Of a DNA stretch of 64,000 nt, positions 25,560 through 34,922 are shown piece after piece. Source of the DNA: a bacterium (GTDB lineage Bacteria; Desulfobacterota; Desulfocorpusculales; Desulfocorpusculum); contig JBBFLE010000003.1 in the NCBI GenBank assembly GCA_037481695.1, forward strand, positions 186,001 to 250,000, in the 5' to 3' direction. The notes below the pieces were generated by a model. It had not been told where the DNA came from. It was given only the letters and a program-made list of their open reading frames with translations, and ran no database searches. Numbering within the stretch: position 1 is the stretch's first letter; every line of letters begins with the position of its first letter. Position numbers and translations under genes: made by a program.

Positions 25560-26213
25560 CTACCCACATCTATTGAAAACAGGCCTTCCTGAAAATTTGC
25601 TACAGAGCTGCCTTGCCAATTTCACAAAGCGGATCATCTTGCTTTCATCCTTCCTTCCCGGGCTCTTCTCAATCCCACTGCTGACATCAATAGCATCCGG
25701 CAACACAACTTTCACGGCCTCCGCCAGGTTTCCTTGGTTGAGTCCTCCTGCTAGCACAAGCCTGTGCCCGGTTCGGATGCGTGGAGCCAGTTGCCAGTTG
25801 GCCAATCTCCCTGTGCAATGGTGCACTCTTGGGTCAAAGCCATCCAGTAACAACGCCCAGAGCCTCTTGTATTCCTTCAGATATTCCAACTCCTGGCCGT
25901 GCCCCCTGATTGCCTTGATCAGGGGCAGATCTGCCATGGCAAGAAAATATTGGGGAGTTTCATGTCCGTGGAGTTGGACCAGGTTCAGGTTCAGGTCATG
26001 GAATATGGAACGCACCTTATGGGGTCTTTCATCCACAAAGACCCCCACTTTGCATATCTCAGCAGGCAGCCTCTCTATTATTTTTAGCGCCTCCCCGGGC
26101 CCTATGTAGCGTGGACTTGGAGGATAAAACACGAATCCCAAAGCATCCACCCCTAGCTCCACGGCCAGAAGAGCATCCTCCAGGTTGGTTATGCCGCAGA
26201 CCTTTATCTGCAT
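25560..26213 (-). CDS. trpF: Phosphoribosylanthranilate isomerase
   Basis: This is a 217-residue TIM-barrel isomerase, third step of the tryptophan branch. It has the catalytic Cys in IKVCGIT and the catalytic Asp in LLLDGFDP, where most members have LLDS/T. The phosphate-binding LAGGL and VSSGIE motifs are present. It lies between trpC (10 bp gap) and trpB. The C terminus carries a basic tail of about 20 residues beyond the usual barrel end. Confidence 0.95.
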   Translation of the reverse strand: MQIKVCGITNLEDALLAVELGVDALGFVFYPPSPRYIGPGEALKIIERLPAEICKVGVFVDERPHKVRSIFHDLNLNLVQLHGHETPQYFLAMADLPLIKAIRGHGQELEYLKEYKRLWALLLDGFDPRVHHCTGRLANWQLAPRIRTGHRLVLAGGLNQGNLAEAVKVVLPDAIDVSSGIEKSPGRKDESKMIRFVKLARQLCSKFSGRPVFNRCG

Positions 26214-26223
26214 CTCCAGGCTC

Positions 26224-27012
26224 CTATGCGGTGGAGTTCTTTTTGCCCAGGAGCTCTTTTAGCTTGGCTTCAGGATCCTTGGCCCTCATCAAAGCTTCGC
26301 CCACGAGAAAGGCTCTCACCCCTACATGGAGAAGCCTCCTTAGGTCCTCACGGTGGCGGATCCCGCTCTCGGTGACCAGTGTCACCTGGCTGCCCACCAG
26401 CGGGGCCAGATGCAGGGTGACTTGGAGGTCTGTGGTGAGGGTGCGCAGGTCCCTGTTGTTTATGCCAATGACTTCTGCCCCGGCCCTGAGGGCACGGCTC
26501 AATTCCCCACGCTGGTGCACTTCCACCAGGGGGCACAGGCCCAGTGTGCGAGCCAGGCTTACCATCTCTGCAAGCCTTCCGCCCTCCAGAAGCGCTGCTA
26601 TGAGCAAAACCGCATCGGCCCCCAGCACCCGGCTCTCATAAAGCTGATATGGCTCCAGTATGAAATCCTTGCGAAGAACCGGGATGGAAACCCTCTGACG
26701 CACAGCCTCCAGGAAGTTTGGGTGGCCGCCAAAGAACTTCTCCTCTGTTAGAACAGAGATGGCAGCTGCTCCTGCCCTCTGGTAAGAAGCTGCCACATCA
26801 ACTGGATTCATATCTTGCCTTATCCAGCCAGCAGAAGGAGATCTCCTTTTTATCTCCGCTATTATGGCCACAGGCCTCTTTTGCAAAGCGGCCCTCAGGT
26901 CCCTTGGCTGAGGAATCCCCTCCATTCTCCTCTTGAGCAGATCCAGCGGGACCCTTTTCTTGGCAAGAGAGATCTCCTTCCACTTGGCCTTCACGATCTC
27001 ATCCAGAACCAT
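26224..27012 (-). CDS. trpC: Indole-3-glycerol-phosphate synthase
   Basis: This is a 262-residue monofunctional indoleglycerol-phosphate synthase. The family N terminus DEIVKAKWKEISLAKKRVP is followed by AEIKRRSPSAG, which contains the catalytic Lys. VLRKDFILEPYQLYESRVLGADAVLLI is present in segments, as are INNRDLRT and TESGI. It is separate from trpF, unlike the enterobacterial fusion. It starts 18 bp after the trpD stop. Confidence 0.97.
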   Translation of the reverse strand: MVLDEIVKAKWKEISLAKKRVPLDLLKRRMEGIPQPRDLRAALQKRPVAIIAEIKRRSPSAGWIRQDMNPVDVAASYQRAGAAAISVLTEEKFFGGHPNFLEAVRQRVSIPVLRKDFILEPYQLYESRVLGADAVLLIAALLEGGRLAEMVSLARTLGLCPLVEVHQRGELSRALRAGAEVIGINNRDLRTLTTDLQVTLHLAPLVGSQVTLVTESGIRHREDLRRLLHVGVRAFLVGEALMRAKDPEAKLKELLGKKNSTA

Positions 27013-27030
27013 GTGCAGCTCCTGATAAGC

Positions 27031-28047
27031 CTAGATCTCAGGATTCGTTCTCTTGATGAGGCACTCCAGTTTGGCCAGTGCTGCTCCGCTCTCGATGCTC
27101 TCCCATGCCATCCTAATGCCTTCGTGCAGGTCAGCTGCTTTTCCTGCAGCCATTAGAGCAAGGCCAGCATTGAGCTCCACTGCCTTGCGCGGGGCGCCAT
27201 CTTTGCCCTCCAGTACCTGGCGCACCATGCGAGCGTTGGTGGCAGGATCTCCACCCCTTAGTTCCTCTATGGGGTAGAGCTGGCCCAGGAGATCCCTAGG
27301 GTCTATATCGTAAGTGGATATGAGACCATCTCTTAGCTCTGATACACGTGTCTGGGAGCTAACACTCGCCTCATCCAAACCCTCTAGGCCATGAACGACC
27401 ATGGCCCTTCGCGTGCCAAGCTCCCTCAGGACTGCTGCAAATAACTCTGTGAGCCTAGGATCGTACACACCCAGGAGCTGGCAGGTTGCGCCCGCTGGAT
27501 TGGTGAGGGGTCCAAGGAGGTTGAATATGGTGCGTATTCCCATCTCCTTCCTGGGCCCCGCAGCATGGCGCATGGCAGGATGCATCATGGGCGCAAAGAG
27601 AAAGCCTATGCCCAGCTCCTGAATACACTCCTCCACCACCTCTGGGCCTACGTCCACCTTGACCCCCAGGGCCTCGAGCACATCGGCGCTTCCGCAGCTG
27701 CTGGAGACAGCCCTGTTCCCATGTTTTGCCACTGTGACGCCCGATCCTGCCACCACAAAGGCAGCGGTCGTGGATATGTTGAAGGTGCTGGCCCTGTCCC
27801 CACCTGTGCCACAGGTGTCCACCACCACCTGGGAGCGAGCCTCCACCCTGATGGCCCTTCGTCTCATGATGCGGGCAGCTCCACACAGCTCCTCAACGCT
27901 CTCCCCCTTCATTCGAAGAGCTGTGGCCAGGGAACCTATCTGGGCACCTGTGGCCCGGCCATCCATGATATGCTCCATTACTTCCATCATCTGTTCTCGA
28001 GTGAGATCCTGGCCCTCTACAACCTTGGCTATGGCCTGCCTTATCAT
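27031..28047 (-). CDS. trpD: Anthranilate phosphoribosyltransferase
   Basis: This 338-residue enzyme transfers phosphoribose from PRPP to anthranilate. The PRPP-binding motif is [38 protein letters not shown] and the hinge [10 protein letters not shown] are intact. Its start overlaps the trpG stop by ATGA. It is not fused to trpG. Confidence 0.97.
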   Translation of the reverse strand: MIRQAIAKVVEGQDLTREQMMEVMEHIMDGRATGAQIGSLATALRMKGESVEELCGAARIMRRRAIRVEARSQVVVDTCGTGGDRASTFNISTTAAFVVAGSGVTVAKHGNRAVSSSCGSADVLEALGVKVDVGPEVVEECIQELGIGFLFAPMMHPAMRHAAGPRKEMGIRTIFNLLGPLTNPAGATCQLLGVYDPRLTELFAAVLRELGTRRAMVVHGLEGLDEASVSSQTRVSELRDGLISTYDIDPRDLLGQLYPIEELRGGDPATNARMVRQVLEGKDGAPRKAVELNAGLALMAAGKAADLHEGIRMAWESIESGAALAKLECLIKRTNPEI

Positions 28048-28628
28048 GCCCTATTTCCCTCCTTCACGAGTTGCAAAAAATTTCTGAGCAACCTCTTACC
28101 GCTGGGAGTCAGGATCGATTCGGGATGGAACTGCACCCCCTCCAGGGGCATCTCCTTGTGCCGAATCCCCATGACCTCCCCATCTGAAGTCTGGGCGCTA
28201 AGCTCCAGACAAGATGGAAGGGATTCTCTTTCCAGGATCAGGGAGTGGTATCGGCCGGCCTGGAAGGGATTGGGAATTCCCCTGAAAATGGTTCTGCCAT
28301 CGTGGAGAATCTGGGAGGTCTTGCCGTGCATCACCCTTTGAGCCCTGATAACCCTGGCACCAAACACATGCCCTATGGCCTGATGACCTAGGCAAACTCC
28401 CAGCATCGGGAAACGGCCCTGATATTTTCGGATTAGTTCAAGAGTGATTCCCGCCCGTTCGGGCCTGGAAGGCCCTGGGGACAGTAGTATGGCGTCTGGA
28501 GCCAGCTCTTCCATGCGCTCCAAAGCAAGCTCATCGTTGCGGAAGACTCTCACTTGCTCACCCAACTGCCCCAAAGCCTGAACCAGGTTGTAGGTAAAAG
28601 AGTCGTAATTGTCTATGACCAGGAGCAT
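28044..28628 (-). CDS. trpG: Anthranilate synthase component II (glutamine amidotransferase)
   Basis: This 194-residue class I glutamine amidotransferase supplies ammonia to TrpE. The nucleophile Cys is in [11 protein letters not shown], and the His-Glu pair is in [19 protein letters not shown] forms the oxyanion region. It lies 3 bp after the trpE stop. In some bacteria this subunit also serves p-aminobenzoate synthesis; no pabA/B is visible here. Confidence 0.96.
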   Translation of the reverse strand: MLLVIDNYDSFTYNLVQALGQLGEQVRVFRNDELALERMEELAPDAILLSPGPSRPERAGITLELIRKYQGRFPMLGVCLGHQAIGHVFGARVIRAQRVMHGKTSQILHDGRTIFRGIPNPFQAGRYHSLILERESLPSCLELSAQTSDGEVMGIRHKEMPLEGVQFHPESILTPSGKRLLRNFLQLVKEGNRA

Positions 28629-28631
28629 GAC

Positions 28632-30191
28632 TTACCCCCTATTATGGAAAAAACAACGTGGCACACAGTGATAGGTCTCTTGGGAGCCGCTCACGGGGTG
28701 GATCTCAAGCCCGGAGGCTGCCATGCTTACAGCCTGCAACATACCCTTGGCCTTGTTACAGGTCTCCTCATATTCGGCCTCTGGATCAGACTCCGCCACT
28801 ATGCCCGCCCCAGCCTGCACATATATGCGACCTGTGTGGAGCAAAAGCGTGCGAATGGTTATGCAGAGGTCCATGTTGCCCGTGTAGCTCAGGTAACCCA
28901 CGGCCCCTCCATAGGGCCCCCTCCTGGTAGGCTCCAGCTCTTCTATGATCTCCATGGCCCGCACCTTGGGGGCTCCGGTGAGGGTCCCGGCGGGAAATGT
29001 GGCACGAAGCACATCCAGGCAGTCTTTCCCCTCTGCCAGCTCCGCCTGGATGTGGGAGACCAGATGCATGACGTGGGAATATCTCTCGATGGCCATGAAC
29101 TCCCTCAACTGCACGCTTCCTGTTTGTGCCACCCTCCCCAGGTCGTTTCTGCCCAGATCCACCAGCATCACGTGCTCGGCCCTCTCCTTGGGATCCTTGA
29201 GGAGTTCATCTGCCAGTCTCCGATCCTCCTGCTCTGTGCGGCCTCTTTTTCTTGTGCCAGCTATGGGTCTTAGGTCCAAGGTGCCCTCCTCAAGCCTCAC
29301 CATCACCTCTGGTGATGAGCCCACAAGCACCATGTCGCGCAGCTTCAGGAAGAAAAGGTAGGGCGAGGGATTGATGAAACGAAGGGCCCTGTACAGGGCC
29401 ACCGGATCCACCTGCGCCTCCATTTCCAAGCGCTGGGAAAGCACCACCTGAATGGCCTCGCCCCGAAGAATATCCTCCTGTGCTCTCCTGACCGCCCTTA
29501 AAAAAGCGTCCCTGGACATGCTTGATTTGGCAAAGGCAAGGGAATTGGGCAAAGGAGCAATCTGAGAGGAAGGCATATCCACCTGCTCGCTGAGCTTCTT
29601 GCAGATGGAATCAACCCTTGCTGCCGCCTTCCCATAGATCTCGGCCAAGTCCGAAGCAATATCCTCCAGCTCGGCTGGGACAACAACCAGGATGGTATGG
29701 CGGACATTGTCGAATATGAGAAGAGGGCCCGTGAAAATCATGCTGGCATCAGGTACATCCAGGGAGGGTTTGGGGCCATATGGAACCCGCTCCATGAACC
29801 GAACCATGTCGTATCCGAGATATCCCACAGCCCCTCCCCAGAAGCGGGGAAGGCCAGCCAGTCGTGGGCCTCGCCTGCTGGCCAGCATCCCGCCCAGCAC
29901 ACTGAGAGGCTCCCCCTTGTGGGCCAGACTCACGGTCCTGCCCTGCTCTGTTATGCGAAGCTCATCTCCCCATACCTCCCAAACCTGAATGGGATCGAAT
30001 CCAAGAAAGCTGTACCTTCCCCACCTCTCTCCCCCATCCACGCTCTCTAGCAAAAAAACGTAAGGCTCGTGGGCAAAGCGCATGAGCGTTCGCACAGGGG
30101 TCTCTGTGTCGGCCAGGATCTCTTTGTAGAGCGGGATGAGCCTGGCACCCCTGGCCATCTCCCTGAAGGTACTGAAGTCTGGTCTGATCAT
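28632..30191 (-). CDS. trpE: Anthranilate synthase component I
   Basis: This 519-residue chorismate-using enzyme makes anthranilate with ammonia from TrpG. The LLES motif (VFLLESVDGG, near residue 46), part of the tryptophan feedback site, is conserved, so end-product inhibition is expected. The chorismate-binding core is complete, with PIAGTRKRG, RNDLGRVA, FPAGTLTGAPKVRAMEII and the C-terminal GAGIVAESDP. I chose the ATG at 30191, with GAGGAGAG at the right distance; a GTG two codons earlier is too close to that site. The leader peptide and attenuator lie directly upstream. Confidence 0.97.
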   Translation of the reverse strand: MIRPDFSTFREMARGARLIPLYKEILADTETPVRTLMRFAHEPYVFLLESVDGGERWGRYSFLGFDPIQVWEVWGDELRITEQGRTVSLAHKGEPLSVLGGMLASRRGPRLAGLPRFWGGAVGYLGYDMVRFMERVPYGPKPSLDVPDASMIFTGPLLIFDNVRHTILVVVPAELEDIASDLAEIYGKAAARVDSICKKLSEQVDMPSSQIAPLPNSLAFAKSSMSRDAFLRAVRRAQEDILRGEAIQVVLSQRLEMEAQVDPVALYRALRFINPSPYLFFLKLRDMVLVGSSPEVMVRLEEGTLDLRPIAGTRKRGRTEQEDRRLADELLKDPKERAEHVMLVDLGRNDLGRVAQTGSVQLREFMAIERYSHVMHLVSHIQAELAEGKDCLDVLRATFPAGTLTGAPKVRAMEIIEELEPTRRGPYGGAVGYLSYTGNMDLCITIRTLLLHTGRIYVQAGAGIVAESDPEAEYEETCNKAKGMLQAVSMAASGLEIHPVSGSQETYHCVPRCFFHNRG

Positions 30192-30217
30192 GGGCACTCT
30201 CCTCTATAAAGAAAGCC

Positions 30218-30248
30218 AAAGGGCCGTGGCTTGACCCCACGGCCCTTT
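30218..30248 (-). terminator. trp attenuator terminator hairpin
   Basis: On the - strand the arms AAAGGGCCGTGG and CCACGGCCCTTT form a perfect 12-bp stem with a 7-base loop. GGCTTTCTTTAT follows. It lies between the leader peptide gene and trpE. The left arm can alternatively pair with CCCACGGCC of the preceding hairpin. Confidence 0.8.
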
Positions 30249-30268
30249 GCTGTGTACCAAAAATCTCA

Positions 30269-30303
30269 AGGCCGTGGGAGCCATCTGGGGCTGCCCACGG
30301 CCT
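30269..30303 (-). promoter_or_regulatory. trp attenuator upstream hairpin / antiterminator strand
   Basis: On the - strand AGGCCGTGGG (30303-30294) pairs with CCCACGGCCT (30278-30269). The second arm is also complementary over nine bases to the left arm of the terminator (GGCCGTGGG). So two exclusive folds exist, as in attenuators of amino-acid operons. Confidence 0.75.
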
Positions 30304-30326
30304 GAGTCTCCTTAAACTGGTGGAAC

Positions 30327-30395
30327 CTAGAGGCTGCGGACAAACCCCTGCCTTAAGCTCCACCACCAATTTTGCCTTGCCAAAAGACCTTTCAT
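30327..30395 (-). CDS. trpL: trp operon leader peptide with three tandem Trp codons
   Basis: This is a 22-residue peptide beginning MKGLLARQNWWW. The three TGG codons are consecutive at 30368-30360. The start is ATG with GGCAGGAA upstream, and the stop is TAG. Its position, 136 bp before trpE and followed by two alternative hairpins, identifies it as a translation-controlled attenuator. Trp codons can also base-pair with TCCACCA (30324-30318) just past the stop, so ribosome position would influence the fold. No other role is expected for the peptide. Confidence 0.88.
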   Translation of the reverse strand: MKGLLARQNWWWSLRQGFVRSL

Positions 30396-30419
30396 TTCCT
30401 GCCCCTTAGAATGGAAAAG

Positions 30420-30449
30420 AATGTACTGAATTTGATCCATTTTTGTCAA
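30420..30449 (-). promoter_or_regulatory. Promoter of the trp operon, overlapping the tyrA stop
   Basis: On the - strand TTGACA (30449-30444), an 18-base spacer and TACATT (30425-30420, four of six) lie just before trpL. The -35 hexamer contains the tyrA stop codon. The trp genes can therefore be transcribed separately as well as by read-through from the aro operon. Confidence 0.65.
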
Positions 30450-31219
30450 GCCCTTTTTTCTGGCCACCCGGAAAGCAGGTTCAAGAGCCCTTGTGCATCG
30501 CGTTTTCGCACGGGTTCTTCCAGCATGGCCAGGGCCTCTTGGTAGCGCTCCAGGATCTCACTGGCATGGGGGTTTCTGATCACGATTCCTGCATAGAGCC
30601 CGGGGTTTTCCCTGAACACCTTTCGGATCATGCGAACTTTTTCTTGGAAAATGGGTGTAGACAAACCAAGCAGTTCCTTGGGGTTGGCACCCAGATGCAT
30701 CATGGCTAAACCCATGCTCATGGTATTGAGATGAGTGAGAACCTGCACCACAGCCATGGCCCGGTCGTGCTCTTCTGGGCTCATCTCGATCACCCGGGCC
30801 CCTTGAGCAACGAGCAGGTCCCTTATCCAGGAGCACCAAAGCTCTCCCCTGCCTTTGCAAAGGACCACATTTTTGCCCTTCAGATTTCTCGCTCTAGGGC
30901 CAAACAAGGGATGGAGCCCCACCACCTCAGATGGACTCCAGCAGAGCATCTGTGCCATAGGCTCTGCTTTCAGGGAGCTCAGATCCATAAGCGCCGCACC
31001 AGGAGCCAAAATGGGACCCACCCATCTAATGACATCCAGTGTCACCCCCAGCGGAACGCTCACAATCACTACCTGGCATCTAGGTATCACTGCCTTGATC
31101 TCATCAGGCCCACCTCTCCCCCACACATGCACCAGATGCCCGCTCCTTTTGAGAAAGGCCGCAAACCACCGGCCCATTCCCCTTGTGCCTCCTATGACCC
31201 CTATGTGCGGTGCTGTCAT
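30446..31219 (-). CDS. tyrA: Prephenate dehydrogenase
   Basis: This 257-residue NAD(P)-dependent enzyme takes prephenate to 4-hydroxyphenylpyruvate for tyrosine. The dinucleotide-binding loop is IGVIGGTRGMGRWF at the N terminus. GLHPLFGPRA and the helical C-terminal half match the family. There is no chorismate mutase domain; that activity lies in PheA. The ATG overlaps the aroC stop by ATGA. An open frame reaching 50 codons further upstream lies inside aroC and is not used. It is the last gene before the internal trp promoter. Confidence 0.93.
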   Translation of the reverse strand: MTAPHIGVIGGTRGMGRWFAAFLKRSGHLVHVWGRGGPDEIKAVIPRCQVVIVSVPLGVTLDVIRWVGPILAPGAALMDLSSLKAEPMAQMLCWSPSEVVGLHPLFGPRARNLKGKNVVLCKGRGELWCSWIRDLLVAQGARVIEMSPEEHDRAMAVVQVLTHLNTMSMGLAMMHLGANPKELLGLSTPIFQEKVRMIRKVFRENPGLYAGIVIRNPHASEILERYQEALAMLEEPVRKRDAQGLLNLLSGWPEKRA

Positions 31220-32271
31220 GGTGAGATGGCCCTCTGTCGAAGCAAATGATCTGCCAGAACCAGACAAACCATGGCCTCGCACACGGGAAGGATCCTGGGA
31301 ATAACGCATACATCGTGCCTCCCGGAGATCTGCAGAGTTACTGGGTTGCCGTTGTTGTCCACGCTCCACTGCTTCTTACGTATGGAGGGGACCGGCTTGC
31401 AAGCCACTCTGATCCAGATCTCCTGCCCTGTGGTTATGCCCGCCAGGATACCCCCCGCATTGTTGCTCAGGAATCCCTCAGGTGTCATGGGATCGTTGCA
31501 CTGAGAGCCCCTCATGCGGGCACACTCCAAGCCTTTGCCTATCTCCACCGCCTTGACCGAGCCTATGCTCATGAGAGCCCAGGCCAAGTCCGCATCCATC
31601 TTTTGGAAGACCGGCTCTCCAAGGCCTGGCGGGCATCCGGTGACCAGAACCTCCACAACTCCCCCGAGTGTATCCCCATCCTTCATGGCCTGATCCAGCA
31701 CCTGCAGCATGCAAGGCACCACCTCTGGATCCGGGCACCTCAGCACATTTTCCTCCAGATATTCCAGGCAGGTTTTCTGAGCACGGATCCCTCCCAGCTC
31801 CCTGGTAAAGGCCGTGACCCGGATCCCATGGCGAGCTATGACTTTTCTGGCCACTGCTCCGGCAGCCACTCTGGCCACTGTCTCCCTTGCCGAGGCCCGT
31901 CCCCCGCCCTTGTGGTCCCTCAGGCCGTATTTGCCATGGTACGTGTAATCACCATGGCCGGGCCTGAAAATGTCTCGAAGAGATTCGTAATCAGAGCTCC
32001 TGGCCTGGGTGTTTCTAACCATTATGGCTATGGGTGTTCCCAGGGTGCGGCCTTCCGTCACCCCCGAGAGTATCTCCACTCTGTCCGGTTCTCCTCGAGG
32101 CGTGCTCCAGGGTAAACCAGATGGCCTTCGGCGATCCAAGTCTTTCTGGATATCCTCTTCCCTCAGGTCCATCCCCGGAGGGCAGCCATCTATGACCGCT
32201 CCCACAGCAGGTCCGTGGGACTCTCCCCAGGTGGTGACCCTGAACAATACCCCCATGCTGTTCCCGGCCAT
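31216..32271 (-). CDS. aroC: Chorismate synthase
   Basis: This 351-residue FMN-dependent enzyme takes EPSP to chorismate, the branch point for all three aromatic amino acids. Signatures include FRVTTWGESHGPAVG at the N terminus, RPGHGDYTYHGKYG and the GGGRASARETVARVAAGA loop. It shares one base with the aroK stop. Confidence 0.97.
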   Translation of the reverse strand: MAGNSMGVLFRVTTWGESHGPAVGAVIDGCPPGMDLREEDIQKDLDRRRPSGLPWSTPRGEPDRVEILSGVTEGRTLGTPIAIMVRNTQARSSDYESLRDIFRPGHGDYTYHGKYGLRDHKGGGRASARETVARVAAGAVARKVIARHGIRVTAFTRELGGIRAQKTCLEYLEENVLRCPDPEVVPCMLQVLDQAMKDGDTLGGVVEVLVTGCPPGLGEPVFQKMDADLAWALMSIGSVKAVEIGKGLECARMRGSQCNDPMTPEGFLSNNAGGILAGITTGQEIWIRVACKPVPSIRKKQWSVDNNGNPVTLQISGRHDVCVIPRILPVCEAMVCLVLADHLLRQRAISP

Positions 32272-32819
32272 TATCCCACCCTTCCTGCCAAGGACTTCTG
32301 AGTTGGTTGCTTTACCTGAAGCAAGATCTCCCTCACTATTTCCCGGACACTCTTGTGGTCCGTGGTGACGGCCAGGTGAGCCACCTCCCTGTAAAGAGGC
32401 TCCCTCTCTCCCAAAAGGGTCAGAACCTCCTCTTCAGGTCCCCAAGGAGCCAATGCAGGTCTCCTAGATGAATTCCAGGGGTCCATAGCCATTCTCTCCA
32501 AGATGGTCTTGGGACCAGCTTGAAGCCACACGTTGAGACCTGCTGCCCCAAGGGCTTTTCTGACCTTGAAATCCAGGACTGCCCCTCCCCCGAGGGCTAT
32601 GACCGAGGGACCCATCTCCAGGAGCTCTAGGACCACATCTCTCTCCATGGCACGAAAAGCCTCCCAGCCTTCTTGGGCCACTATCTGTCGGATGCTCTTT
32701 GCGCTGCGGCATTCCACCAATTCATCCGTATCCCAGAAAGGCACACAAAGCTCCCTTGCAAGCACTTTGCCCACCGTGCTCTTGCCCGTGGCCCTGTAAC
32801 CCAAAAGCCTTATCTCCAT
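32271..32819 (-). CDS. aroK: Shikimate kinase
   Basis: This is a 182-residue P-loop kinase with Walker A GYRATGKST, the substrate-binding DTDELVE, and the GGGAVL loop. It phosphorylates shikimate with ATP. The lid region is present in REPLYREVA. The gene overlaps aroA by 10 bp at its start and aroC by one base at its end. Confidence 0.95.
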   Translation of the reverse strand: MEIRLLGYRATGKSTVGKVLARELCVPFWDTDELVECRSAKSIRQIVAQEGWEAFRAMERDVVLELLEMGPSVIALGGGAVLDFKVRKALGAAGLNVWLQAGPKTILERMAMDPWNSSRRPALAPWGPEEEVLTLLGEREPLYREVAHLAVTTDHKSVREIVREILLQVKQPTQKSLAGRVG

Positions 32820-34087
32820 GAACCACCTACCTTCCTGAGATCCTGCCAGAATCCAGGGTATGACTTGGCAACGCAGTCAGGATCCCTGATGATCATGCCC
32901 GGGACTCTCAGACCCAACACCGCGAAGCTCATGGCCATGCGGTGGTCGCCGTGGGGGTCTATCTCCGCTGAGTGGGGATTACCGCCATGGATCACCAGGC
33001 CGTCCTCCAATTGCTCCACCTGCACACCCGCCTTGTGCAGATTCTGGGCCAGCACCTCTAGCCTATCGCTTTCCTTGAACCTGAGATGGGCCACACCCGC
33101 GATGCGAGTTAGCCCCTGGCGGGCTGCTGCCACAACTGCCACCGTGGGGACCAGATCCGGGGCATCTCCCAGATCCAGTTCCATGTGCCCATGTCTCAAA
33201 GGGCCACCCTCCACCTGGATCCAGTCAGGGCCACATGTGACCCTGGAGCCCATGTGTTCCAGCACCTGGCAGATACGAATGTCTCCCTGGAAAGTATCTC
33301 TCCTTACTCCTTGCACCCTCACCTTTCCACCGCAAAGCGCTGCGGCAGCAAGAAAATAAGAAGCGCTGGATAAATCCCCCTCTATCTCCATGAAGCTTGC
33401 CCTGTAGCGCTGCCCTCCAGGCACAAAAAACCTGCGGGGAGACTCCTGTGCCACCACATCCACCCCAAAGGCCCTCATGCTCTGAACGGTCAAGCTCACA
33501 TATGGCCTGGACACGGCCTTTTCCCCTAGCTGGAGCTCCAGGCCGTCTGACATGAGCGGAGCAACCAAGAGCAGGGATGAGGCGTACTGGCTGCTTTGGG
33601 ATCCATCCAGCTTGATGCTGCCTCCTCTCAATGCACCGCTGCCCTGAACCAGGATGGGAGCACACCCATCACCTTTCTGGCTGGCCACCCTCCCACCCAA
33701 CTCAGCCAGAGCTTCCAACAGGGGTCCCACGGGCCTCTGGCAGAGCCTGGGCGAACCTGTGAGTCTGTACGTCCCAGAGCCCAGGCACAGAGCCGAGCTC
33801 AGAAACCTGAGGGCCGTTGCGTTGTTGCCCACAAAAAACTCCCTGCCAGGATTTCGCAACTTCCCTCCTGTGCCGTGCACCAGGAGATCCGGGCCATCCT
33901 CCTTTATGGTCGCCCCAAGCCCTCTTAGGGCCCGGATCAGATGGAGGGTGTCTTGGCACAAAAGAGCGCCTTTTAGCCGGCTTTCTCCATGGGCCAGGGC
34001 CGCCAGCAGAAGGGCCCTCTGGGTGAGGCTCTTGGAGCCAGGGGCTAGCACCACGGCATTGAGGGGGCCGCAGGTCTCAATCTGCAT
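32810..34087 (-). CDS. aroA: 5-enolpyruvylshikimate-3-phosphate synthase
   Basis: This 425-residue enzyme joins PEP to shikimate-3-phosphate. It has the paired inside-out barrel domains. Signatures include PGSKSLTQRALLLAALA near the N terminus, the FVGNNATALRFL region where class I enzymes have NAGTAMRPL, and the late KESDRLEVLAQNL motif. Asn-Asn-Ala in place of Asn-Ala-Gly is a deviation from the class I glyphosate-site sequence. The gene overlaps aroE by 11 bp. Confidence 0.95.
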   Translation of the reverse strand: MQIETCGPLNAVVLAPGSKSLTQRALLLAALAHGESRLKGALLCQDTLHLIRALRGLGATIKEDGPDLLVHGTGGKLRNPGREFFVGNNATALRFLSSALCLGSGTYRLTGSPRLCQRPVGPLLEALAELGGRVASQKGDGCAPILVQGSGALRGGSIKLDGSQSSQYASSLLLVAPLMSDGLELQLGEKAVSRPYVSLTVQSMRAFGVDVVAQESPRRFFVPGGQRYRASFMEIEGDLSSASYFLAAAALCGGKVRVQGVRRDTFQGDIRICQVLEHMGSRVTCGPDWIQVEGGPLRHGHMELDLGDAPDLVPTVAVVAAARQGLTRIAGVAHLRFKESDRLEVLAQNLHKAGVQVEQLEDGLVIHGGNPHSAEIDPHGDHRMAMSFAVLGLRVPGMIIRDPDCVAKSYPGFWQDLRKVGGSWR

Positions 34088-34922
34088 CCTTTCCCTCCAA
34101 GCGAGAAATCACAACATTCCTCATGAGTTCCAAAGGAGGCTCCATGCCTGTCCAGATCCGGATTTGCTCGGCCCCCTGATGCACGAACATCTCTATCCCA
34201 CCTATGGCCAAGGAGCCTTGTTGCCTAGCTTCCCGAAGGAGCCTTGTATCAAGGGGGTTGTAGACCACATCCATCACCACCTGGAACTTCCCCAAGATCC
34301 GCCTTGGCACAAGGCTCTCTTCCACCCGGGGAGCCATGCCCACAGGTGTTGTGTTTATGAGGCCCAAGGCCTCTATTTCCCCAAGGCCTTCCATGGACTC
34401 GTAAGAGCATCCCAGCTCCCGGGCCAGATTCCTGGCTTTTTTTAGGTCCCTGCCCAAAACCACTGCTGTACCGCCAAGGCTCCATATGGCGAACGCTGCA
34501 GCCCTGGCAGTGCCCCCTGTGCCGAGTATGAGGAATGTCTTTCCACAAACCTGTACATGGGCCGATATGGCCTTCTGGAAACCCAACCAGTCGGTGTTTT
34601 GCCCCATGAGCCTTCCTCGGCCATTCAAGATGGTGTTTACGGCACCTATCTTGGATGCCACATCTTCCACCTCCTCCAAAAGGCACATGACCTTTTCCTT
34701 GAATGGTATGGTCACGCTTGCCCCGCAGATGTTCAGCCCCCTGATGCCCCCTATGGCAGAAGGCAGATCCACCACCTGAAAAGCCACGTAATCCGCCCTT
34801 AGTCCCATGGCTCTGAATGCCGCCCTGTGCATGAGCGGAGAGAGGCTGTGGGCCACGGGGTTTCCCAGAAGCCCGTAGACCTGCCCTTGTTCCAGCCACC
34901 CTGAATCAGTCTTCTTGTCCAC
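34077..34922 (-). CDS. aroE: Shikimate dehydrogenase
   Basis: This 281-residue NADPH-dependent enzyme takes 3-dehydroshikimate to shikimate. The N-terminal substrate-binding motif is GNPVAHSLSPLMHRAAF. The catalytic Lys is in VTIPFKEKV, and the nucleotide-binding loop is ILGTGGTARAAAFA. The gene overlaps both aroD and aroA, so translation is coupled. Confidence 0.97.
   Translation of the reverse strand: MDKKTDSGWLEQGQVYGLLGNPVAHSLSPLMHRAAFRAMGLRADYVAFQVVDLPSAIGGIRGLNICGASVTIPFKEKVMCLLEEVEDVASKIGAVNTILNGRGRLMGQNTDWLGFQKAISAHVQVCGKTFLILGTGGTARAAAFAIWSLGGTAVVLGRDLKKARNLARELGCSYESMEGLGEIEALGLINTTPVGMAPRVEESLVPRRILGKFQVVMDVVYNPLDTRLLREARQQGSLAIGGIEMFVHQGAEQIRIWTGMEPPLELMRNVVISRLEGKDAD

Noticed and set aside
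24889-26109. 406-codon + strand frame across trpB and trpF
   Set aside because: Antisense to two certain genes; composition is biased as expected for a shadow, with no family match.
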